A stretch of 64,000 bases of DNA from Pleodorina starrii (Eukaryota > Chlorophyta > Chlorophyceae > Chlamydomonadales > Volvocaceae), in assembly GCA_030267565.1 (NCBI GenBank), contig BRXU01000028.1, positions 645,001 to 709,000 on the forward strand, read 5' to 3'. The notes beneath the pieces were generated by a model. That model was not told the DNA's origin and searched no databases. It worked only from the letters and a program-made list of their open reading frames with translations. Positions 54,801 through 64,000 of this stretch are shown here, piece after piece; within the stretch, counting starts at the first letter, position 1, and each line of letters opens with the position of its first letter. A program made the translations under genes and the position numbers.

Positions 54801-57800
54801 CGTGCGTGTGTGTGCGTGCGTGTATGTGTTTAGGGGTGGGGGAGGAGGGAGAGAGGCCCAAACGGTCGGCCGTGTGCGCGCCGTTGGTCGCTTACTCCTG
54901 GGTGTCTAGTTTCTGGATCTTTCAATAAAGCGGTGCGGTGCGGTGGCGTGAGTTCGAATCCAGACGGGAGCCAGCCCTTACCCGGCGACCATTCGGTGAT
55001 GATGTCGCTTCCGATCGCCCCTGATCGATCGCCCCGGCCATCGGCATCAGCATCAGCATCGGCATCAGTTCTGTCCGCACCACGCCCCGCCGAGCACCAC
55101 ATCTCGCGCCTGCGGGTCCCATTCTATCGCCCCCGCCTGCACCTGCACCTGCGCCTCATCACCACCACCTCCGCCTCCGCCGGCCCCTCCCGCAGAGCTC
55201 TGGCATGATGGACCCCACACGGTGAGCTGCTGTGGGGTGCGGTGTGGTCGTCCGTCACCACGTGGCACCCACCCCTCCCCGTCGCGCCTCGGGCAGGCTG
55301 GCAGAGGCAGTCCGAGTGCGGGGTGTGCGGATTGCGGGGTTAAGAGGACCGGCGGGGTGGGGGGCTGTGTCAGGGTAACCCTGTCGTAACCAACACGCCC
55401 AACCAGCCGGGCACTTGGCGCACCGCGGCACCTCTTGCCTCCACATACCGTGAGCCTCTGCCGCAGCTGCCGTACTTCAGCAAACCCTGGAGCACACGCC
55501 GTGGCGCCACTCGTGCCCCCCCGGGGGCTCCCTCCCCCCCACACCCACACACAGCCCGCTTGCGCCGCAATACTCACACACGCGCTGCTCCCACCCTCCC
55601 TGGAGGGCTCCCTCGCTGCCGCGCTGCACTGCAGCCCGCCTGTTCACATGTTGACGTTTTGCGCCCCGCTGCCCCTCTGCCTCCCCCGCCCACGCCCGCA
55701 CTGCAGCCCGCCTGTGACATCTACTCGCTGGGGGTGGTGCTGTTCATCATGCTGACTGGTGGGTGGGTACCTGGCTGGGTGGGTGGGTGGCTGGCGTTGG
55801 AGGGTGTTGGCTGCGTTGTGAGGCGGCGCTCGGAACAACTGGTTGCGCATGCGGGCGGGCGGGTGGGTGGGTGGCTGGCTGGGTGGGCAGATGGGTGGGT
55901 GGCTGGGTGTGTTGTGGATCTGGCTGGCTACGCGGGGCGGCCGGTCTTCACCCGCCGCAACATCACGGCGCCTCCACGCGCCCCCCTGGGTGCGAGCTGC
56001 ACCTGCTACCAACCTGCCCCAACGTGCCCCGTGGTCGGATCGGCTGCTGCTGCTGCTTGTCCCTCGGCCAGCGCGTTTGTTGTACTGGCCGCAAGCGCTA
56101 TTGCCGTATTGTGTGGCGGGTCCCAGCCTGACAGCCGCACCGGCCTCACAAGCCCACCTCGGCGCCAGCTCAGCTCTTGACCACACGCCGCTCACCAGAC
56201 CCATTCCCGCCCCCTTCCGCGCCCCTCAGGCCGCAAACCGCACGCCGGCGCCGACATCCGAATGATGACGTACTGCAATAAGAGCATCCGGGAGGCGCCG
56301 GGGCTCAGCGACGAGCGGTGGGTGGGTTGTGCCGGGCTGTGCCGGGCCGTGTAGGGGGGCGAATGCAGCCGCGAGCCGCTGCCGCCGCCGGCACGGACCG
56401 AGCCGGACACCGTTGATGTGCTGATTGGGGCTGATTGGGGGTTGACGTGCTTGGACCCAGCAATCCTTGCCACCCTCATCCACCGGGGGCATTGCCCGGC
56501 GAGCGCCCCTCAGACACCTTCCGCCCTCCCTCCCTCATCTCTCCCTCCCTTACCTCTTCCTCCCAGTCTTTCAGCTACTGCACATACAGGGACAGACATC
56601 CATTGGGACGGGTCTGGCTGCTTCGCATCTCGCCGGTATCTCACGTCGCTTCGCTTTCCTGCCCACCTCCCGTTCTTCTCCCCCCTCCCGTTTCGCTCCT
56701 GCCTCATCCGGACTCGCTGCCCGGCGGCGGCGCAGCTTCCTGTCGCTGTCCTCCGCGGCGCAGGAGCTGCTGTTGGCGATGCTGGCGGACGACCCACGGG
56801 ACCGTCCCAGCTGCATGGAGGTCCTGCGCCACCCCTTCATCACCGCCGTGGACAGCAACGCGGAGGCGCACCGGGAGATGAGCGCGGAAGTGCGGCGCAG
56901 GATGCGCGAGCTGGCCCAGCTCAGGTGGGCGATGATCCTCAACCGTATTCAGGGTCCACTAATCTCTGACTGATGAGGCGCTAGAGGCGTGAAGGGCAAG
57001 GAAGCAAGATTTCTTTCTTCGCGCTGTTGCGAGCGGACGACGACGAGGAGGAGCAGGAGAGCGCTTTGCCCGTCGCTGTTCTTGATCAAAAAGGCGCCAA
57101 GCTTCTTGTCCGGGGCGCGGATGGGGCGACGCAACGCCGCCGCCGATAAGTCCGCGCGCGCCCTCAGATTGGCTAACGTGGATTCGTACCCGTCCTCTCC
57201 CGGCCCCTCACCACGCTGCCCTTCCTCCTCCCCCTCCACAGGCGTGTCCACGGCCTCCGCTACGCTCTACGGGTTCCCAAGCCACCGGGCGCCGACCATC
57301 TGGCCTTCCTGCAAGCCCTGGACCAGCGCCGCCTCCGACTCAAGGGGTGGGCGCGGGCTGCTGCGGGGAGCGGTGCGGGCGGGGCGAACCCCAGGGCCAA
57401 GCGCATGCTGAGCACATGCTGGCCACTGAGTTCGGGGAGCCGGGGCCGGGCGGGCGGGTGGGGACCTTTACACTCTCGGAAACAGCGGCTCTCCGGTCGG
57501 TCGGCTGGCTGGCTGGCCGGGGTTGTCTTCTCCAAGGGCGGCCTTCTGCGACACCGCCGCGGGGCATCAGTTTTCCCCAGCTATGGGCCCAACGGCATGG
57601 CGCGCCCTGACGTGTGGCGGGGGGAGGGCCTCTTTAGCCTGGTTGCTGCCCGCCGCAACCGGTGCCCTTGTGACTGTGGCTGCAGCTCCGGGTTCGGGTT
57701 CGGGGTCTGTCGGGTTGGTATCGGTAGGTGCTGGTAGTTGCTCGCAAGGTATCGGAAGCTTGCAGCCCCTTCCTCCCTCCGTCCCTCCCTCCCTCCCTCC

Positions 57801-59420
57801 CTGGACCTTGACCTTGACACGCATTGCAATTTCCAGCCAGCCCTCGGTCAGTCTACAGAGTACCAGTCGGCAGCCGCGAACCTCCGAACCCCTACCTGGA
57901 TACCCGCCACCCCTACCTGCGCGCAGGGAAGGCGGCAACTTTGCGCGCGCCTCCGAAACCAACGGTGCCGCCTTTGGGCGGCCCTCCCTCTCCGACGGCG
58001 CGGCAAGTCCCTATGGCAGACTCTCCACAGCCAGCGGCGCCGGCGGCGCCGGCGGCGGCGGCGTTCCCGTCTTTGCCCGCTGCTCCCTGGCGGCCAGCTA
58101 CGCCACGCCGCCGCCTGTACTCTTGATGTCGTCCTCCAGGATTCCCACCCCCGGCGCCTTGTCCGGCGCCCCTCCGGCCGCGCCAGCCAGCGCCGGCTCC
58201 ACAGACAGCGCCGCCCCCTCATCCAGCGCCGTGCCGTCGCCCTTGCCGCTCGGCTCCTCCACACGCTGTGGCGGCTTGCAGCACCCAACCACCACCAAGC
58301 AGCCACCGTCGCTGCAGCCCATATCCGAGCCCGTGGGGGGATCGCCAGACGGCAGCGTTGTCTCCGCCTCGCTCGGCGGGCCGCCGCCACCGCCGCCACC
58401 GCCGCTTCCGCCGCCGGGCATGTCGGGAGACAGCGGCTGCGGCACGCCCGACGGCCACAGTCGCGACCTGGGCGTGCCTGTGCCGGACAGCCTGGCGGCG
58501 CGGCCGCCGCCGGTGCCCGCCGCCGCCGGCGGCGGCGGCGACAGCGGCGCCGCCAGCGGCCCAGGCAGCGCCACTGCCAGCGGCCACGCCGCCAGCCGCA
58601 AGCCGCAGGTCTCCATTGATCCCATGGCGATCGTCAACGCGTTGCCGATGCTGCACCACTGCCAATCTGCAGACGCCGTGACGCTGGGGCGGCTGGAGGT
58701 GGCAGTACTCGGGGGCGGCGGCAGCGACGGCGATGGTGACGGCGAGGCGCAGCTGGGTGGCGGCTCGCCCGTGGAGAGGGCACTGCTGGCGGAGCGGGCA
58801 CTCTTGAACCGGTGCGTGGGGCGGCGAGCCCACCCAGGGCGGTGGCACCTTTGTACCTCACCACCACCCCCTTATCCGTGGTTAATCTCCCTTTATCGTG
58901 CTCCACCTTTACAAGGTGTTTGCTCTTACCCTGTGCCCTTACTCCTCTGTTCTCGCCCATTCTTGCCCCTCCTTTGTTCTCGCCCCTTCTTACACCTCCT
59001 TTGTTCTTACTCCCGTGCTCATGCTCCTTTGCTCTTTACTCCTTCGTGGCCCACGGGAACGAATAACACATACATGCACACACATACACATACACACACA
59101 CGCCCGCCCGCCCGCTCGCCCGCAGGTGCATGTCCGCCAACCCCGACACGTTGGAACTGTTGGGGCGGCAGGAGTCGCTGAAGTACTTGCTGAGGGAGGT
59201 CGCGACAGCGGTGCAGCCGGAGAACCCCACGGAGCTGAGAGCCTCTGCGCTCACATGCGTCCCGCCGCAGCAGGAGCCGCCGCAGCAACAGGAGGAGCCG
59301 TCGCAGCAGCAGGAGCCGTCGCAGCAGCAGGATCCGCCGCCGCAGGAGCAGCCGCAGCTGCAACAGCAGCAGCGGCAGCAGCCACAAACGGGTGAAGAAC
59401 AGCCGCAGCCGCAGCGGTAG
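51842..59420 (+). CDS. Serine/threonine protein kinase, CaMK-like, with Pro/Gly/Gln-rich tail
   Basis: Fourteen exons: 51842-51886, 52150-52382, 53067-53103, 53373-53438, 53679-53735, 54152-54262, 54538-54580, 55196-55221, 55707-55758, 56230-56317, 56736-56924, 57242-57346, 57837-58811, 59126-59420; 2322 nt, 773 residues, all GT-AG with matching phases. The kinase domain spans about 8-300: GKGGFS loop (with a Gly-rich insert after it), K49 in VALKVV, E69 in helix C, HRDMKPEN (D144), DLG in place of DFG (D172), GTPGFVPPE activation-segment end, [15 protein letters not shown], and [17 protein letters not shown]. The catalytic residues are present, so it should be active. Residues 352-676 are Ser/Gly/Pro-rich; a short ordered segment follows ([20 protein letters not shown]), then a Gln/Pro tail. 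No EF-hand is seen, so it is not a CDPK. Substrate unknown. Confidence 0.92.
52073..52137. repeat. CCAT tetranucleotide microsatellite
   Basis: (CCAT)n with interspersed GCAT and CCGT units, ending about 13 nt before kinase exon 2. Confidence 0.85.
52889..53060 (+). repeat. TCCCR pentanucleotide array in a kinase intron
   Basis: About 34 units of TCCCG, TCCCA or TCCCC fill the 3' part of the intron before kinase exon 3 and end 6 nt before the exon, so the array itself is the polypyrimidine tract. Confidence 0.9.
53636..53671 (+). repeat. Telomere-like repeat, CCCTAAAA orientation
   Basis: CCCTAAA, two degenerate CCTTAAAA units and CCCTAAAACCCT lie 7 nt before kinase exon 5. Confidence 0.8.
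53782..53799 (+). repeat. Telomere-like repeat, TTTTAGGG orientation
   Basis: GGGGTTTTAGGGTTTTAG lies 46 nt after kinase exon 5 and is the inverse complement of the upstream copy. Confidence 0.8.
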
Positions 59421-62400
59421 CCGCCACAACTTGGTATCGGTATCACAGCCATACGCACGGCAGGCTGGCAGGCTAGAGGGCTTGGCTGCAACGTCAGGCC
59501 GGCGCCAGCGGGGCTGGTCCGGCTGCTGTGTCGGGGTCGGCTGCTGTGTCGGGGTCAGCGCGGTGGAGGAGGGGGTGTGAGCCGGGTGTTGTGTTGTGTC
59601 GTCTGTTGTGGGCTTGTGGCGGTGATGGATGGGAGGGAACCAGGGAAGGGCAGGTTGATCCTTAATAAAAAGCCGCAAGCAAGTAACGGAGGCGACGGGA
59701 CCCAACGACTTCACCGTACATACCTACCGGTATTACTACCTGACCAACAATACCTGATGGGTTATGCACTGCGACTGCGTCGCCCCCGGATCAACCCGGA
59801 TGGACAGAGGGAGAGACAGAGAGAGACCGAGGGAGAGACGGAGGGAGAGACGCGCGACGGCACAGCGATGACGGCAACAAGCGAGTGCTCCGACGGCAAC
59901 AGGAGGGCCCCACATGGCCCCAGGGAGACCACGCTGTCCACCTGCCAGAGGGCACCTTCACCACTCTTCAAATAGTCCATGAGTCCATGAGTCTGGCGGG
60001 TGCGGATGCAAGCTTACCCGTCCCGTACCTAATAACAATCCGCGAGTGAGTAGTGTGCGGTATGCTCGATGAGCGTGGAGGAGGAGGAGGAGGCGCGGCG
60101 CCCGGCGCCGCTGGCACTGTTCGTAGGGATGCGGCCGTAAGGATTGCGTCCTGGAGACGGCAAGCGGCAAGCGAACGGCTCGACGCGATCACCCGGCGCC
60201 GCGTGGTTGTGCCCCCGATACCCGGCTTGGGAGCTTTGGGGGGGCAGTTCTCGACACGTTTAGTCCTAAGGTCTGTCCGTCCGGAAAGCGAGCGAGGGGA
60301 TTGGAGGACGGGGCGGAAGGGGCAGGTGGGTGGCCTGCGAGGTGTGGAGTGGTGAAGGAAGCGGCTGGCCAACGGCCAGGCTCCGCCCTACAACCCCACG
60401 TCCCCACACCCCACTGGAAAACGGAGTGGGGTGAAGTGGCGCGTGGTGAGGACCTGCAGGCGGCAGTTGGGGCCCGTGGTGTTGGGACGAGAGGCCCTTG
60501 GCGCCCAACTCGTCGCACTTGACCAGCAGCAAGTAAAGCAGCGCCTATCTGCTGCTGCTGCTGCTGCCTCGCTCGCAGGTAAAAAGGACGGCTGCAAGCG
60601 CTTTTTTGCTGTCTTCTAAAACCGTTGCTATCGAGTCTCTCGCCAAACAATGCAATAACTGAGGTGATGGCTTTCCGTCAATTTCACGCGCGCGTTAGAG
60701 TAGCCGCTGTCGCCTGCTGGCTAGGGCGGGCTGCTGCCGCGTGCCGCGTGCTGTGTACGTTTGCTCGATTGTCGTGCGTGGACCCTTCATATGCGTCGAG
60801 GCTGGCCCGAGTGTACGAATCCGGAGCCGCCATAAAAAATTCAAGCAGCATGACGCGACGCAAATGCCTTGGGGCGTTGCAATCACTAAAAGACAGAAGT
60901 TCGGGCTCAAACTGCACACCGTTCCACACCCCCAGGCACTTGACCTGCCTTAACTCCTTTTCTCTATCGAATTTTTTAAATCTGCAAAGCGTGCGTGGCT
61001 CCTAGGCTCAATGCGCATCCGTCGTACTGGTCTAACCAACATAAGGCCACAGGTGTGCGAGCAAAGCGCCGTACGTGGCCTGAAGCGCAGCCGCAGCTCT
61101 TGGCTCTGAGCAGGGCGTTTAGTCCAAGAGACGCTGTTCACGTAGGAGTCCTTTTCTTGCGACGGCGCCCATTGTACATGATTTTCCCCACATAGCAGCT
61201 ACTTTTGGTATGCGCGGGAGGCGCTTAGAGCTTTCGGACGCGAAAGGGCTTGCGTTGGCATTTACCCTTAGGCTCAGCATGGGGTAGGGGTGGCCGTGGG
61301 TGTGGACGGACTCCCATGACCGTCATTTACGTTCCATTAGTGAATTGCACGCCCGCTTCGCCACGATTCTACCGTATTGTGTGTTCATAAGACGAGGTTG
61401 TGGGGCGCTGGGCTATTGGCATGAATTGGCGACTGGAGATGACCATTTTCCGGTAGGGGTACGATCGGTGGTCCTGGCGGACGGCTCGGTCACGTTTGTA
61501 CTCAAACCCTGGCTAAAATTGTACCCGCATCTATTACAATTTGTTTTATAGTACACACCTTACCTAGTAACGATTATTACGGAAAAAGTCCGGCGACAAA
61601 CGGTGCAGGCCTGGGTCCGGCAGCGGCCATTAAGTGGGCACAGGGCCCTCTAAACGTTCGGGCCCGAACTTCTGTCTTTTAGTGAATGCGGGGGACTAGG
61701 GCACGGTGCACTTCCATCCACGGCAGGCGTCTGGTCGGACGCACAGAGACTATCTGTACTGAACAGCTCAGGCTGACGGATTATGAGAGGGTTTGAAGAT
61801 GTAGGAGCACAAAAGTAGATCCTGCAGCGTTGCAGGTCCTGCTAGCATTTGGTTGCACAGATAGCTAGTGCAGCCATGCAAAAGCAACGCTGGACTCCAC
61901 GAAATGCAAGGTTTGGTCCAGTGGCCTGTATACAAGTCGCATTGTCCGAAGATAGAAGGCGGTGCGCTGCCATGTCAACTCAGTTGGTTTTAGGGCCTAC
62001 GGCCGTAAACTTCCACGAACCAGTCGGCAGACAGGGTGGAGCGCGCCCCAAGAATTAAAGTTTAGATTCAGCTTGCAGTTGATACAATGGATTTCAGAAT
62101 CCAGCCCACAAGTCTTTGTGGACGATCGAGTACGTAGGTTATAAATGTACACTTTCCAGTAGGATACGAATCGAATACGAAATATGAAGTTCACAGTGCG
62201 TTTGCCAATTTGCCTTTGTATAATACAGTTCGAGATAAACAAATTTCTTTATAATGCAGATTTAGAACACATCGTCTCGCGTCGTGGCGAGAGACCTTAT
62301 TTTACTCGAATCCTCTGGCGGTGACATTCGGCACCGTTCAGATTTGCGCCCATACACTGGCAGATTTTTATTATTATTTGTTGTGAAGCTGATCGAAGGT

Positions 62401-62552
62401 TTAAGGATAACCCGTTGACGCGTGCGCACGGTGTTCGTGCAAGTTGGTTCGCAGCCGGCGCTGCTCCACAGTGCTTAGCTGATCATCGTCTTGCTCTACG
62501 AATGCCCCTAAGCCACGGCCTTATATTTCAGTGGAGCAATAGTGATGCCGCT
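59421..62552. other. Region downstream of the kinase gene
   Basis: The first few hundred bases are probably kinase 3' UTR. A purine-rich GAGA-type run is at 59809-59855. From about 60640 the DNA becomes lower in GC. Open frames on the - strand at 60190-60930 show no recognised features. Confidence 0.4.
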
Positions 62553-63009
62553 ATGGCGGCCGCGCTGGCCCTTTTCCTCATCCGCGCAGCCGTGGCGACA
62601 TTCGTCCCGGCAAGGCAGCACCATCAGGTCCGCTCATCGATCCACATCTTCCGCAAAGCTCTTAAACACAGAATACATGTATTGTTCGACGCACACCTCT
62701 AACCGCCGGCTGCTTGCAACCAGACCATCGGTACATGGACAGCCTTACTTGCACGCAGTCGGACGGGGCAAACCCTTCGTAATAAACTGTCTGCAGCTTG
62801 CTAGCTCTCTCTTCGTAATACTGGACCCTCCGATTGCCCGCGGGTTGCTGCCGTCCGCCTCTCAACCGCCACCACAGCTGCTGGTCGCGCCCATCACCAT
62901 GTACGGCGTACGACTGCTGCTGGGGCTCGCCGTCAGGGCCACGGCCGCCCGCTCCAGCCTGCACGCCTTGCTGGACTTGCTGCTCTTTGCCGCCATGGCT
63001 AGCGACGGG
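62553..63009 (+). CDS. Possible 5' end of a gene (two exons), unrecognised
   Basis: Two phase-0 exons fit: 62553-62627 (starts MAAALALFLIRAAVATFVPA) and 62878-63009 (MYGVRLLLGLAVRATAARSS, then a hydrophobic helix-like HALLDLLLFAAMASDG), followed by a GTGCGT donor. The N-terminus could be a signal anchor or targeting peptide. No downstream exon was found in the remaining 1 kb, so the gene would run past the window if real. Confidence 0.35.
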
Positions 63010-64000
63010 GTGCGTGCGTGCGTGCGTGTGTGCGTGCGTACGTGGCGCGATTGAGAGGTAGACCTATCAACTATCTACATACATCTGTCGGGCCCTACCC
63101 TGCTACAACCTGCGCGACCGCTATCCTACCACCTGCCGTGACGAGCTGTCGGATCAGTTTACCGTCACCGGCAGTTTACCGTCCGTATTTCCTGTTATTG
63201 CGGATTTGCGTAGTTTGTTGGTTCTACGTCAGTCTTGGTTGTTCGCTTTCGAGTTCGTAACGTAGTATAGCTTACGTGAAGATCTCGGGAGTAGGATGTC
63301 GTACAGTTGTTTCGCGTATTTTAGTCGAGTCTTTGGCTTGTTGCCTTGTCTCGATTTGCTCTCAGGCAGTCGCCTGTGAGCAACTAGTAGGCCCCTTTCG
63401 TTAGGTTAAGGACCTGGCCTAGCGGAAGAGACATGTAAGGTCTTTCATCGTCACTCTTTTCCCTTGCCTGTGGCCGAGACACTTCCATCGTCATCGTATT
63501 TGCACCATTTGTGCAATACGCAGCATTATGTGGTCAGCCGTTCTGCGTGGAGCCGACTTCGCCAGCAGCCGGTCGATGATCCTATCTACGTTACGGTGAC
63601 GCCTCGCCGCGAGTGTGCCGCATTGCCGTTGCGCCATTTATGTATATTTGGCGCATGTGAAACAGCTTTACTGGATGCAGCGCATATCTATTTATCTACT
63701 TATTTACCTATCATTGATCTATTCTATCTACCTATTCATGTATGTATCTATCTATCTATTTCGATCTATCTATACCTATATATCTATTTACCTATCTTTC
63801 TGGCAACAAAAGGTTGGTGCGTACGTATAACATGTACGTAGGCAGTGTACCCTGCCGGCTTCATCTATCTGGTGTGGGGGGCTGCTGCTGCTGCTGCCTC
63901 TGAAAACACGCCGTCACGGGTCGGAAGCTAGGGTCGGTCTTGGGTCATGTTGTGTGTTAATATGCTAATTCCTGCTAATAGCCACACCGAACCTCTCCGC
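63010..64000. other. Window end, no supported gene
   Basis: Mostly lower-GC sequence with a TATC microsatellite (63684-63799). It may be intron of the putative gene starting at 62553. Confidence 0.35.
63684..63799 (+). repeat. TATC-type microsatellite
   Basis: Imperfect (TATC)n and (TATT)n over about 115 bp. Confidence 0.85.

Noticed and set aside
1..64000. CRISPR arrays, rRNA, bacterial-type operons, prophage
   Set aside because: Repeats present are micro- and minisatellites without spacers; gene structure is eukaryotic with spliceosomal introns throughout.

Overview
The window looks like nuclear DNA of a volvocine green alga (Chlamydomonas/Volvox relatives). It is very GC-rich, with many short GT-AG introns and long Gly/Ala/Ser/Pro-rich exons. 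It has stretches of the CCCTAAAA-type telomere repeat of that group, a secreted hydroxyproline-rich lectin-like protein, and dense microsatellites. There is no bacterial, plastid or mitochondrial gene content. I saw no rRNA, convincing tRNA or CRISPR array.

Layout. 442-3142 (+): 7-exon short-chain dehydrogenase. 4282-6625 (-): SAM-dependent methyltransferase-like protein. 7275-10501 (-): unrecognised multi-exon gene, 5' end unresolved. 11503-14632 (+): cornichon cargo receptor. 16242-19468 (+): unrecognised coiled-coil/membrane protein with a possible GC-AG intron. 21040-33349 (-): 10-exon DEDDh RNA exonuclease of the REX/SDN family with an RRM-like domain; its last intron carries a complete Ty3/gypsy element (22433-28207). 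34727-41927 (-): dual-specificity phosphatase followed, almost without a gap, by a 5.7 kb low-complexity exon; the two can be joined in frame into one about 2100-residue protein. 43565-47144 (+): secreted beta-trefoil lectin with a Ser-Pro tail. 51842-59420 (+): 14-exon Ser/Thr kinase. 62553-63009 (+): possible 5' end of a further gene. The stretches 47.1-51.8 kb and 59.4-64 kb are gene-poor; the first holds a perfect 45-bp fold-back.

The genes do not form an operon-like pathway; they are ordinary, independently transcribed nuclear genes. The part with most internal logic is the retrotransposon. It has apparently identical 282-bp LTRs, a 5-bp target duplication, gag and pol in one frame separated by a single UAG, a Dam-like methyltransferase-type domain between the gag zinc knuckle and the protease, and a C-terminal chromodomain. 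It sits antisense in a housekeeping-type RNA exonuclease gene, its duplicated target lying 6 nt inside a splice donor.

Exon models were built by hand from splice signals, reading-frame continuity and protein-family resemblance. Every multi-exon model given as complete sums to a whole number of codons, but no transcript evidence or database search was available.
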